A stretch of DNA of 64,000 nucleotides from Klebsormidium nitens. Lineage: Eukaryota > Streptophyta > Klebsormidiophyceae > Klebsormidiales > Klebsormidiaceae. Below, piece by piece: positions 46,093-57,203 of this stretch. Where the stretch lies: positions 1-64,000 of the forward strand of contig DF237165.1 of NCBI GenBank assembly GCA_000708835.1. The letters run 5' to 3'. Within the stretch, counting starts at the first letter, position 1. Each line of letters starts with the position of its first letter. Under the pieces are notes generated by a model. It was not told the origin of the DNA. It made no database searches and saw nothing but the letters and a program-made list of their open reading frames with translations. The translations under genes were made by a program, and so were the position numbers.

Positions 46093-48334
46093 TCGTAGGG
46101 AGTGTGAATAGAAATACGGAGGCAATACAGTTAGGACAGTCAGATATAATGAGCTTTCATTGACTCTCAGGAACTGGGAACGAACCGAGTTTTCATTTTG
46201 GCCTGCGCGTCGCGCCTTTTTTTAGGCCGGCTTTGAAGGAAGCACCTTTTTCTTTTGCTGCAAAGCCATTCGTTGTCCATATTATACCAATAAAATGCTT
46301 GGATCCTCCAGGAAATTGGCCAGAGGAACATCGCTCGAACAGTCTTACACCCAGGCACTTTCTTTTCCCGATGGCTGTATCCGCCAATTGGTGTGGAGTG
46401 TCGTTTGAAGACGTAGGCAGACGATTGTAGCCATGGAGTAAAAATAACAGGGCGCCTTCGAAAAGATATACCATCGGCGACCACTTTAGTAGTATCATGA
46501 TTATGGTGTGTCGCAAGTGTGGCAAGGCTCATGATAGCTCAGCTCCGTTAGCCATAAAGATGTATGCTCTGATAGCAATAGGTATCCCCAGAAGGACGTA
46601 AATATCAGTATAGACCTCGGTCTGGATTTCCAAGGGGAATTGAAGTAGGATATAGTATACTCGTATCGCCACCTGAACGCCTGATCCCTTTCGAACGCTG
46701 ACGACCTCATTCACTGAATCATTCCCCTTCGTCTCCCATCCTGCACTCATTTGGAGTCAGCCGCAATAAAAAGCTTGACAGCATGCCATAATGGACGCTG
46801 GCAACCATAAACGTGGCTGCGCGGCCGCGACACGCGGCCGGCCGCCGCCAGATACACATTTGGGTACATGTTGTATTATACGATGACGGTACCTACCCTA
46901 CTTTTAGTACCTGGCTTCGGTACACATCCCCTGTACACACAGAGTAGCTGCGAGTACATGTATCCGGTACTCGCGGACTGGTAGGTGTTCGCATGACTGC
47001 GGTATCCAAGTTGTACGGACCTGCCCACGTCGTCGAAAAGTAAATGCGCCCGGGATTCTGTAGCCTCCAACACCGTGGTCTTTTCAAAGCTCGCCACGTT
47101 GAGACCTTCGGTACCAAGATTCCATGCAGTGGCCATGATTGAAAAGCGCAGATTCAAAAAGTGCACAAGGCTCTACCGGTACCCTAGCACTTTTGCACCA
47201 TGCACAATCAGCTCACTAGGGTAGGTACGGTACATCATCTATAGACCTGCATAGGTAGACCTGTCACCTACCCTACCTACGGTACCTCCGCTGCCAACGA
47301 GGGCTCTCTACGACAAAACATCAACACCTCCAGATTCTTGCACAAAAGTGGCACTGCCATGAGGAGGTAGGTAGGTAATGCAAAGCCCAAAGTTCGGTGC
47401 ATGCCAGCTGGCAGGAATGCTGCAATCCAGCTAATAAGTGGTAGCCTGTAGGTACTAGGGACATGTCCTGTAGCTAGGACGACCTCCTCTTCTTTCAGCT
47501 GCTGTGCATGGGCGTCAACGGACTAGGTTTGTTTTCTCAATGACCACAGGCACTCTCACTAGTGGCAGAGAGCGTTGTGAATAGCACGCGTGCGCCGTGG
47601 TCCTTATCAGCGCCATTGTTCGCTCCTTGGGCATTTGCATCTAGTCAAGGGAGCGCTGACCCTCATTAACAGCTGTTTGTGGGCGTCTTGGGCTGGTGAG
47701 CACACACATGCCAGCTGCCTAGACCGATGACGGGATTTTGTATCTAAGAGCACTCTCGTAAGCCAGAGTGCATTGTCAAGCACCCTACTGGTGCCCAGTC
47801 GTTCCGGTCCAGGTTTGCAATGATCACTGGTGCTATGTTTCTAAATCTTCGTGTCTTCGGTGACAAAGGTTCGTATGCGACTGTGAAGCTCTAGGAACCT
47901 TTGGCTGACGCTGCCTCTTGGTGACCTCGTACCTGGGTCCTGTGATCCATGCAGCGTGAATTGTGCAATGCAGCATCCTGAAGAGATGGCTGCCTCTGGT
48001 TCATGATGTCGCGAGGTCAAATTGCACAATGTGGTAGTTTAAACAGTCTAGATATCAAAAGTTGTATCAGCAACCGTGGCCAGCTGTTCCAGTGGGCCCG
48101 GTGATATTCTTGCAGTAGCTCACTGCTCACTATAGATGTGCTGAACTTCTCACTTCCCTTTGCCATTGACAAGGTTGATCGTCTGCTAACACCAAAAAAG
48201 TAAGCCCAGCTTCAGGAGCCAGCGATCATCTGGCGGTGTAGCCCAATCGATGGGTCATGGGCTCCAAGAGCACCAAGAGCGTGAGGCTTTGGCGGTGGTT
48301 TAACATTTTGTTTTTTCTTCGCAGACATTGCATC
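46093..48334. promoter_or_regulatory. Intergenic region upstream of the ATP-grasp gene
   Basis: This holds the 3'-UTR of the MT-Ox-like gene and the promoter of the ATP-grasp gene. No supported exon. 46860-47460 is the second GTAC/GGTACC/TAGGTAGG-rich patch (about 13 GTAC by hand count). A probable 5'-UTR intron ends at the CTTCGCAG just before 48325, ten bases upstream of the start codon. Confidence 0.45.
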
Positions 48335-51300
48335 ATGGGGTCTTTGGCAGACGGAGTGGAGCAGCCTCAGTGGATCAAGGAGCTGCTGGAGATAGCGCCG
48401 TCAGCAAGGAATAAGGTACGCCTCGGTTGTCACACCGCTGGTTCTTCTCCTCATGCAGTGGCAGTCTGCTGATTGTGGCAGTCTGCTAATTGTAACATGG
48501 ATTAGGGTTTGTGGCTACCCTGCCTTGTGTTGTCCTTCCGCTGTCATTGACGGAGCACAAAGTTTTCTCTGCACCTTATGCTGTGCAGACTCTTCTTCCA
48601 ACTGACATACTCCTAGACAACACTCACTGGGCTTCTGAAAACAGGATTGCCAGTCATTTCAACAGGATGTGATTTTCATATGCGCAAGGCTGTGCTGCTT
48701 TGTTTGAGGAGGCACGTTTTCACTGGACATGACTCTCTGGTTGCAGGAGGTCCTTGAGGTGATTACCGGCAACGCTGCCGCCCGCGCCCGCCGCAACGTC
48801 TTTTTGGCGCGCATCACACCAATGCAGAAGCTCCAGGCCAGAATCAGGAGTCTCATTGCGCTGTGCCTGTTTGCATGGTCGTTCCCTGCCACAGCAGCCG
48901 TCGTGTTCGTCCGCTGGCTCCTGCATAAGCTTGTGGGCAAGCCGGAGCCAAGGGTCCGCCCAAACGGCCCCAGGAAAACTCTCGTGCTTACAGGTGAGCC
49001 ACTGGGCGGTCAGCATTGACAACATACACGAATCTGCAGCTTGGGCGCTATTCGCATTCGATACACTAAACATGGAAGGTGGATCATGGACTTTCCAAGT
49101 ACATCTCCTGGTTGTGATTCAATTGGAGCAAGCCAAGCCATCAGCAAGTCGCTTACATCCCGCTCCTTGGACCCCTTCTAATGTTCAGTTCTTCAGTGAG
49201 TTCCTACAATCAGTGAGGCCCTTGCTCTTGGTCTGCAGTCCATCTCCCAGTGAAACCCTAAAACCCGAACAAGGTTGAACTTTTGCTCCAGGTGCCAAAA
49301 TGAGCAAGTCGATGCACACTGCCCGCCACTTTTCACGCATTGGGTGGCGCGTGGTGGCAATTGAGCACCACAAGTACTGGATGTCGGGGACGCGCTTCTC
49401 CAACTGCGTCGATGCATTTCACACGGTGCCCCCGCCTGATGTGGATCTAGTAGGCTATCTTAAGGCAATGCGGCGGATCCTGGCCAAGGAGAAAGCGGAC
49501 ATCTACATGCCCACCTCTACCGCTTTGCTTGAGGTAAGAGGCGGCATCTTTGATCAGAGCCGTGGATTCAAGAAAGCCTTGTCCGCTCTAATGGTTGATG
49601 TTCAGTTTCGCATCTTCGAGTCCAAGACAAAGTCCGTTGTAACAGATTTTCCAAGTTTGCCATAAGCCTCCGCTTCTGCTTTACCTCCGCCCCTTTGTCT
49701 TCGGATTCATCGTTGAAACTCCCAGAAGATGTCGTTGAATAGCGAATTGACACTTCAGGCCGCCCCCCATCCGGAGATTCTGAGCTTCAGCATTACCAGT
49801 GTGTCTGCGACGCTTCAACCCTCTGAAGCCGGATTTGGATAAGCCCACGCGTTCACCAGGGCTTCGTTTTCATCAGCTCGCCGTTATGTTGGACTGCTCA
49901 ACGAAACAAGCACACGACTCGGTCCAGATTTTCAATTGGTTTTCCTCGCTCCTTCCAAGCCACGGTCTTCCAAGAATTCATCCCGCACCTTTAATCAAAG
50001 CTTTAAAGCTTTGCACGCAACTGGTGGGAAAGATATTTAGTCGAAGCATAACCTTGGCGACGTTGGCGGTTGCAGGTGTACGACGCTCTAGTTCTCGACG
50101 TACTTCCCCCCGGGTGTGTCCCCTGGACGCTCGACGCGGCCACAACGGCACAGCTGAACAACAAGGCCCGCTTCAGCGCGCTCTGCCGTGACGTCGGCGT
50201 GCGCTCACCTGCCTACTTCCACATCGCCACTAAGCAGCAGCTGCTTGACTTCAACAAGAAGCCCGAGATCTTCAAAGGGAAAAGGTAAGGCTCGGGGCCC
50301 ATTTAGGATTTCCTTTGCCGAATCTGCACTGCCGAGAAGATTATTCAAAGTTAAGCCTCTCATTCGATGGTGCAGTAGAGCCTCACGATGGAGTTTCAAA
50401 ATTGGGAAACCATCGGATGTCTTCTTCGTTACAGCAGGAGGTGAATAGGGACCAGGGGCAGCCGAAGATGCCGTGAAGCTGCCAGTTACTCTAGCATGGC
50501 AATCTCGGATGCCGTTCTTCGACCACTCGAAGCAGCATCCATGATTGGCTCCTTAGCGACTGATGGTCAGGAGCTTACCTCCCGCGCCACAACCTTCTCC
50601 CTTAATCCTGCCTTTTCAACGAATCTTCTTTAACCTTCCGCGAAGCTACGTACTTCTTTGAGCTGCTTGGGCTCGTCCTGAAACCAGTAATTCCGTTTGC
50701 TCCAGGTTCCTGCTCAAGAGCATCGCGTACGACTGCATCAGCCGGTCGGAGCTGTTCACACTCCCGTGCGACCAGGCCCGCCTAGAGCGCCACGTGGAGA
50801 GCATTGATTTGGACCCGACGCACCCGTGGATGCTGCAGCAGTTCCTGGAGGGCGTCGAGTACTCGTCGTACAGCATCGTGCACCGCGGCCGCGTCGTCGC
50901 GCACGCCGACACCAAGGCCGAGCTCAACAACTTCAGATACGGACAGGTGAGCGCGCGGGCCGCTCACGTGGCGGCTGTGAGAGGAGAAAGGCGGACTAGA
51001 TATTGCGCAACGTCTTGGGATCTGAAAGCTCATAAGCATGCTTAATGCACTCGTGGGCCTTGGAAGTGTCGCAAGTTGAGGCCCTTCAGAAAACGCGACG
51101 TCTAAATCCGATGTGTCTTCATGTGCGAGCAACAATGTGGCTTGGAGGGTCGGGTCTCCAATTTCCTCACCTCATCTGCAGGCTGAACTCGGTGGCGGCC
51201 TGGCGCCATTCAAAGTTTTGTCGTTCATCGGATCTGTCTTCCCGACCCGAACTTTGTTTTCAGCTGCCACTGGTTGTTCTGATTACTATCTTGCCTATGA

Positions 51301-52363
51301 GTTCGCAATTGCGCATACCTACTCGAGACCTCCCTTCCGGATCATTTCGTCAAACTGACCCGGAGCAGCTGAACGCTGGAAGCTCAATTGGTTGCCCACT
51401 CGATCCCCTCAGCCCATCTCCCGCCTTCGCCGCAGGTGGACTCCACGCAGATGTGGGAGTGGGTGACCGCTTTTTGCGCGGCGGGTAAATACACGGGCAA
51501 CCTGTGCTTCGACTTCATCCAGGACACGCACGACGGTTTGCTGTACCCCACCGAGTGCAACCCGCGCATCAGCAGCATCAATACGCAGTTCCACGACCAC
51601 CCCGCGCTTGCCACCGCCTTCACCGACCCGGAGGTGAGGGCTACTATCTGATCGGGATCGTCCGGAAAGTCGCAAGGCGCAAGAGCGTGTCTGGAGGTCA
51701 TGAGCATTGGAACGTGGCTGTTACGTCTCAGACATCTGTTTCGCTCCCAAAACCAGCGAAAAGGATGCCCCGAAACCTTATTTCTGATGTTCTTCGTCCT
51801 TTTTATGCACTTGCACCAGCGTTGACTTCCTGGCAGAGAGCAGCTGCCCGGAAGTCCCGAACATTCAGCAAGACTGCTCTCACTCTTCTTCCGGAAGTCC
51901 AGCTCAACTGTTCGCTCGCTGGCAAGATCCCTGAAGATCGTCATTCCACCTTATCTGAGACTTTGTCGTCGTTCCCATGACCCTCGTGTTTAACAAAACT
52001 TTCTTCGAAGCTCCCAAGTATCTGGACGGAGTGAATCCCATTTGCGCCTCACTGACTCTCCGCGTGTCCCTGTTCTGCGCGCAGTCGATCGGCAAGTGCC
52101 TGAAGCCCATGCCCGGCAGCGCCCACATCTACTGGTGGTGGGGAGAGTTCTGGACGGCCGTGACAGGCGGAGATTATGCTACGTGGTGGCACCTGGTGAC
52201 GGCCGGCAAGGACGGCGTGTTCGATCTAGACGACCCGCTTCCGTTCCTCTTCTACAACTACCTTCAGATTCCGGTCCTACTGATGCGGAACGTGTTGGGC
52301 GGAAACCCCTGGAAAAAGATCGACTTCTGCATCGGCAAGCTGATTGAGATGTACGGAGACTAA
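48335..52363 (+). CDS. MysC-type ATP-grasp ligase (mycosporine-glycine synthase-like)
   Basis: Seven exons join in phase: 48335-48415, 48747-48993, 49292-49533, 50076-50284, 50706-50946, 51436-51633, 52085-52363, giving 498 aa. Similarity to cyanobacterial MysC runs along the protein: a hydrophobic N-terminal segment (about 62-86), TLVLTGAKMSKS (about 104-115), EHHKYWMSGTRFS, the ATP-grasp YECNPR-like TECNPRISS (Glu380), and the C-terminal DLDDPLPFLFYNYLQIPVLL and KIDFCIGKLIE. MysC uses ATP to activate 4-deoxygadusol and condense it with glycine, giving mycosporine-glycine. The same chemistry here is inferred from family and from the adjoining cyclase and MT-Ox-like genes. The first 27 codons form a separate exon. 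The N-terminal helix suggests attachment to a membrane. Confidence 0.9.
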
Positions 52364-53130
52364 GGGTATTTTGAGGAGAGAGCCTGCTTCTAAGAACATC
52401 TTTTGGAGGTTATTAAGTGGCAGAGTTCGCACAAAGACGGCAGAGAGGTAGGAGTACATCGAGGAATCGCAAGACAGATTCATACCCAATCGTCGGGGGA
52501 CTGCACAATAGATAAGAGCTCGATATCGGTCTCGGTATCGTGGAGACTCAGTTTTTCCTTGAGTAGACGTGGTGCAGAAATGCATTTGCAACTGATTGCG
52601 GAACTATCGATCATGCAGGACTTGATTAACTCGGTCGCAGAATAATCAATCCGTCTCCTATGAAGTCATGTTCCAAAGCAGAAGTGCTTCGTCGTTGTTC
52701 ACACAGTACCACTTCACGCGTATGCCCAAGTTCTGGACGAACATGCATGGTCACGAACATTTCACACAACTGAGCTCAAAATATATTCGTGGCTGGGCTT
52801 TCATACGTGCGGGTGTAACACATACACTACGTCTTCATGTAAATGCCCAAGTTCTTGACAAACATGTCACGAACTTGTCACACATCAGCTGAAACACATC
52901 CGTGGCTGGGCTTGCACATGTGCGTGAGAATTCTTGGATTGTTAAAAGTAGCCGTCGTTCAATGGAGTCTTCTCTTTAGAGAAAATAGCAGCGAAGTAAA
53001 TTTCACATCGGATGTACGCATCTCCGCTTACAGCGTTTACCCCGTCATGTCAGAGGGCTAAACCTTTCGAGCCCAGGGCAAAAAGTGAGTTTATCGGCGC
53101 CTTAATACCTGCTCCCCACTGCTTTGTAAT
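52364..53130. other. Convergent 3' region with a diverged tandem repeat
   Basis: This lies between the 3' ends of the ATP-grasp (+) and hydroxyacid dehydrogenase (-) genes. Two diverged copies of a roughly 120-bp unit occur at about 52722-52815 and 52843-52930, sharing ATGCCCAAGTTCT, CATGGTCACGAAC / CATGTCACGAAC and CGTGGCTGGGCTT. No exon supported. Confidence 0.6.
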
Positions 53131-55595
53131 CTACTTCGTTTGCTTGCGCACTCCTAAAGCGACTGCGCTCCAGTCGAGCCCCTCTTTGCCCTCTTCCTTC
53201 AGCCCTTGCAAATGGCGCAGCATAGTCTCCGCTGTCGCCAGGGGCACGCCAGAGTTCTGCCCTAGCCGTACGATGTGGCTCACGTCCTTGATGCCGTTGA
53301 TGACGGGCGTCCCGGGCCTGTCCGCAGTGCACTCAAAAGCGTCCGTCGTGATGCGGTCGAAGTTGCGCTGCAGGAAGGAGCGAGACGGCGTGTGGGTCGC
53401 GACTGTCTGGCGTGCTTGTGCAGCAATCTTGGGGTCGTTTATTCTACTGTATCGCGACTCCAGAAAAGGCAAACACAAGAACAGGAGAGAAGAGTTTCGA
53501 GCGTCGGGTTTCGCTACTACGCAGGCTTTAGAATCCCGTGTAACCTTTCCCCTTGTCCTTATCATAAAGTAAGGCGCAGCGTTTAGAGAGGGCCTGTTTT
53601 CATGCATGATCGGGAAGAATTTGGGGAGACAGCCCAAAAGTCGCTTCTGGCGAGATCAGCCTGAACGAGGCAACCGCGTTTTCGAGAGGGACGCAAAAAT
53701 CTCCCTAAGCGGCACGGACAATCAAAGAATGGCTAACTGGTGCGGGTGCTCTCGAACGAACCTCGACGATAGGAGAGGGGTACAGCAGGTTGAGCACTTC
53801 CAGGACAGCGGACTGCGGGATGTTGTTCCGGTCGGCAAGCGCGGTGCCTTCCGCGATGAGTTCGATCATGCTCGAGACGAAGAAGTTGCCGATCAGCTTG
53901 AGGGCGCCCGACGAGCGCGCTTGATCGCCCACGTCGAGCACGCCCTTTCCGATGGCCTCCAAATACGGCTTGGCCTGCAGTCATTATAGAATGGTGTCGA
54001 AGTTGGCTACAGGCTCGGATCAGAAGTAAGCTTCGGAATGCAACGGAGGGGAACGGTTGACGGACGGCTGAGCTAGTCAATCGTGCGGGCGATTTTCTCA
54101 ACACGTTGGGGGCTCGAGAAAGGTCTAGCAGATTGGCTGCAGCTCCCATCCGAAGGATATGCCTGTCCCTTATCTTGAGCAACTCATAGCTTGGGGATTG
54201 AGAGTTTCACGTTCAAAACCTTCCCCTTGGAGCTTGTGCTGAAAAGACATCACTATATATCGATGTAAACAGCAATAGAATTGAGACCCACTAGTTGTTC
54301 GTCGCTTTTTCATCTCGTACCTGCGCTCTCGACTCTGCGTCCCCAGCTGAGACCACCAGCAGCTTTTTGTCGGCAGCGGCGCCCGGGCCTCCAAACACTG
54401 GGCAGTGGATGAAGTGTACTTCGGCTAGCTGGCCCTTCTCAGTCAGCTCCTCTGCAGGAAACAATTGCACATTCACGAGATGATATCTCCACATAAAACA
54501 TCAGGATGCTGCCAGCCTCAGGTCACTCTCGACCCGCTTTGACCAATTGTGCCCATCAACTATTGGCGGGGTGACGACTGAAGGATACGATTTTGAATGT
54601 GGGTCAAAAAATGGAGTAGCCGCATTCTTCTCCACTTTCGACAAGCATTAAAGACTGGTTAAAGATTCGTTGCTCAGCCTCTGCTATCGTCTTCTTCAAT
54701 TGTCGCCCAGAGATGTGGTATGAAGTGTATTGCTCACCTGCGGTGGTGGGGTAGATAGTGCTGCAGTCGATGTAGAGGCTCCCCCTGCTGGGCTTCCCCT
54801 GGAGGTACTCCCCGAAGACCTCCTGCACCGCCGCGTCATTTGCCAGGCACGACATCACCACCGAGCATTTTGCAGGCAAGTCGCTCGGAGAATTGACGAG
54901 AGTGGCACCCTTGTCAACCAGGAAGGAAGCCTTGTCCTTTGTCCGGTTGCTTACAAAGAAGGGTCGGCCCTCTTGTTGAGTGTAGGCGAGGAGGTTGGCA
55001 GCAATCCCTGGAAGATTGCAAGGACGGCGGATTTTCGTTGATGGAGTGGTGGTACGTAAAAACTTTTGACTAATAAGACCGCTTGGCCCGCTCTGCATTG
55101 GAGATTGAGAAGCGAAACCCGATTTGACTGTGCCCATTTCATAGTAGAACATCAAACTTTCACAAGGGATGTCCGGGGTGTACGTAACTTCATGACTGTA
55201 GGAAGGATGGTTCCCAATGAAAGCTGTGTCAGCCTTATGAATTTTGAAACAGCATTGTCATTGGTGTGCACCATCAAGAAGGCCAGCTATGCTGCTAGAT
55301 AACTCAGGAAGACTGGTTCCAGTTTTGACCCTCATGCTTTTCTCAGAAAGCCTAATGATCGTACAATTCGGACCTGGTCACAAGGGCAACAATGCGCGAC
55401 GCGCCTGCATAACGCCAAACCCTAAGGTCTCGTTTCTTTTGCCCACCACACCACCCCCGCTGCTCAGCATCGATTCAAATGACAGCTCCAGAGCGTTGTC
55501 ATGATCTAGGCACCGCTACAAATGACCTCACCTTTGCCCATGGCCCCAATCCCAACATAGCCCACCCCGTTGTTTTCGTGCGAGGTCTCAGCCAT
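53131..55595 (-). CDS. Beta-hydroxyacid dehydrogenase family oxidoreductase
   Basis: Five minus-strand exons join in phase: 55595-55532, 55007-54738, 54451-54321, 53974-53762, 53367-53131, giving 304 aa, the normal length for the 3-hydroxyisobutyrate dehydrogenase / glyoxylate reductase family. The Rossmann motif VGYVGIGAMG (11-20) starts the protein; SNRTKDKA follows at the second strand. The catalytic Lys is present (GALKLIGN, Lys181). The C-terminal helical domain carries KDVSHIVRLGQNSGVPL and ends DWSAVALGVR. The substrate is unknown. The last junction (53762/53367) uses a weak GTTCGT donor and is the least certain; a small exon could be missing there. Imine reductases belong to the same superfamily but usually lack this Lys, so a hydroxyacid-type substrate is more likely than an MAA imine. 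It sits between two sunscreen-type genes and diverges from the O-methyltransferase. Confidence 0.8.
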
Positions 55596-57203
55596 TGTGC
55601 TCGATGCTACAACAACGCGCCTAAAACCTTGAGACGAGACCCTACCGAATCTTTGGACGTAAACAAATATCAGTTTATGGTAAGAAGCGCCAGCAGCACA
55701 CTAGCTAGTGGCTGTCAGTTCCCTAACTTAGCTGGACTTGGCTATAATGTGGGCTGCCTGACTTTCTAACACTTGATTGCAGGACTGGCCTGACACAGCG
55801 TTCTCCAATGATAGTGACAGCTTATCTAGGCAAGTTATATTTCAGTATAGAAAAGCAGTAATGCAGCTAGTGAGGCCTGTAATTATACTTTGTTCAGGCT
55901 GGAAAGCCTGTCTCAGAAGAAACGGATCCTTCCAACAAAGATCTTACTGACTCAGTGATTGATCGCAGGAAGCTCCGAACCTGAAGCTGCAGCTGAGGTT
56001 GGCGCTAGTCTCAGGCAGTCGCCCTGAATAAGACGGACTTTCTTTTGGATCTGTGGTCAGGATTTCCTGTGCTGCACCTATGAAATAGAAGGTAGGTCGA
56101 ACTCTTGTGCAACATGTTCATGCTGGCATTGTTGTGCCGTTGCCAGATGGTCTTTTTCACCTCAAGTAAGTTGCATGCTGAAAATGCGAACACGTAAGCG
56201 CTCTCCTCCTCCATTCAAATACCTACACAGGTGCGGAGGCTGGAGCCGTACTTTTCCTTCATGTACGAATCTGTACCAAGCCCTCCCACACTTTTCTGTA
56301 CGGATACCCGGTACGTACCGGAGATGTGCTGAGATTGGGTACAACGCAGGTACAAAGCTTCTCTAGAGAATTAGGTAGGTACATAGGTAGGAAGGTACAT
56401 CAAACCATATGTACAAGGAAACCCTAACACGTTGAAACAACTTGAAAGTATCTTCTTTACACCTGCCTGGGTACAGTCCGAGTGCGCGCACCTACCTATT
56501 TCACCCCAATGATCCGGTCATCATTACGCAGTTGACCAGCACCCGGTCAGGGGCGCAAATTGCAATGTCACATGTGCATTGTGCATGCGTTCACCCCGGG
56601 TGTCGTGCTACCTAGCAGGATTCCAGGAATCCGGGGGAATCTCCCTTCCATGATGAGGGAGCCATACAGACACGTCCACCTGGCATACCAGTACCTTGTC
56701 GGCCCTTTTCTCTGCATGCATTGGGGATACGTCACACGGAAAGCAATAAAGCCCGCCATGCAAGGTCAAATACAGGTAAAACCGTGATTTAACCGACATT
56801 GAGTACTCTCTACCATGTACAGCCCGGGCACTCAGCCCTGATGATGCAGATTGTGCATTGGTTCCAAAGAGAGAAGCTCTGCGCGTTCATGTACGGTAGG
56901 TACCTACCTAGGCATTGCGGGAAGCTGAGCTAAAGCACGGAGTTTTAGAAGCCAGACGTCATCGCAAGCTGTCAAACAAGTTCCCGAGACAAGAGACTGA
57001 TCAGAGAAGCCGGCGTTTTGTAGCACATTGCTTTCTGCAATCTACTTGCATCGAGCCTTCCAGCTCTACTTCAACACAATCCCGCTGGTTCCTTCGATTC
57101 AGTGTGGTGGTTGGCTCTTGTGCAATAGCAAGTATTCAAAGCTCTGAAGTACGTGCATTCCTTGTTCTTGCAACCCTTTGTGTTCGTGACTTCAGTGTTC
57201 AGC
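55596..57203. promoter_or_regulatory. Divergent promoter region of the dehydrogenase and OMT genes
   Basis: Two genes start here in opposite directions. 56250-56910 is the third GTAC/GGTACC/TAGGTAGG-rich patch (about 15 GTAC by hand count), resembling those at 40200-41100 and 46860-47460. Telo-box-like AAACCCTAA occurs at about 55418 (in intron 1 of the dehydrogenase) and 56419. No exon supported. Confidence 0.45.
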
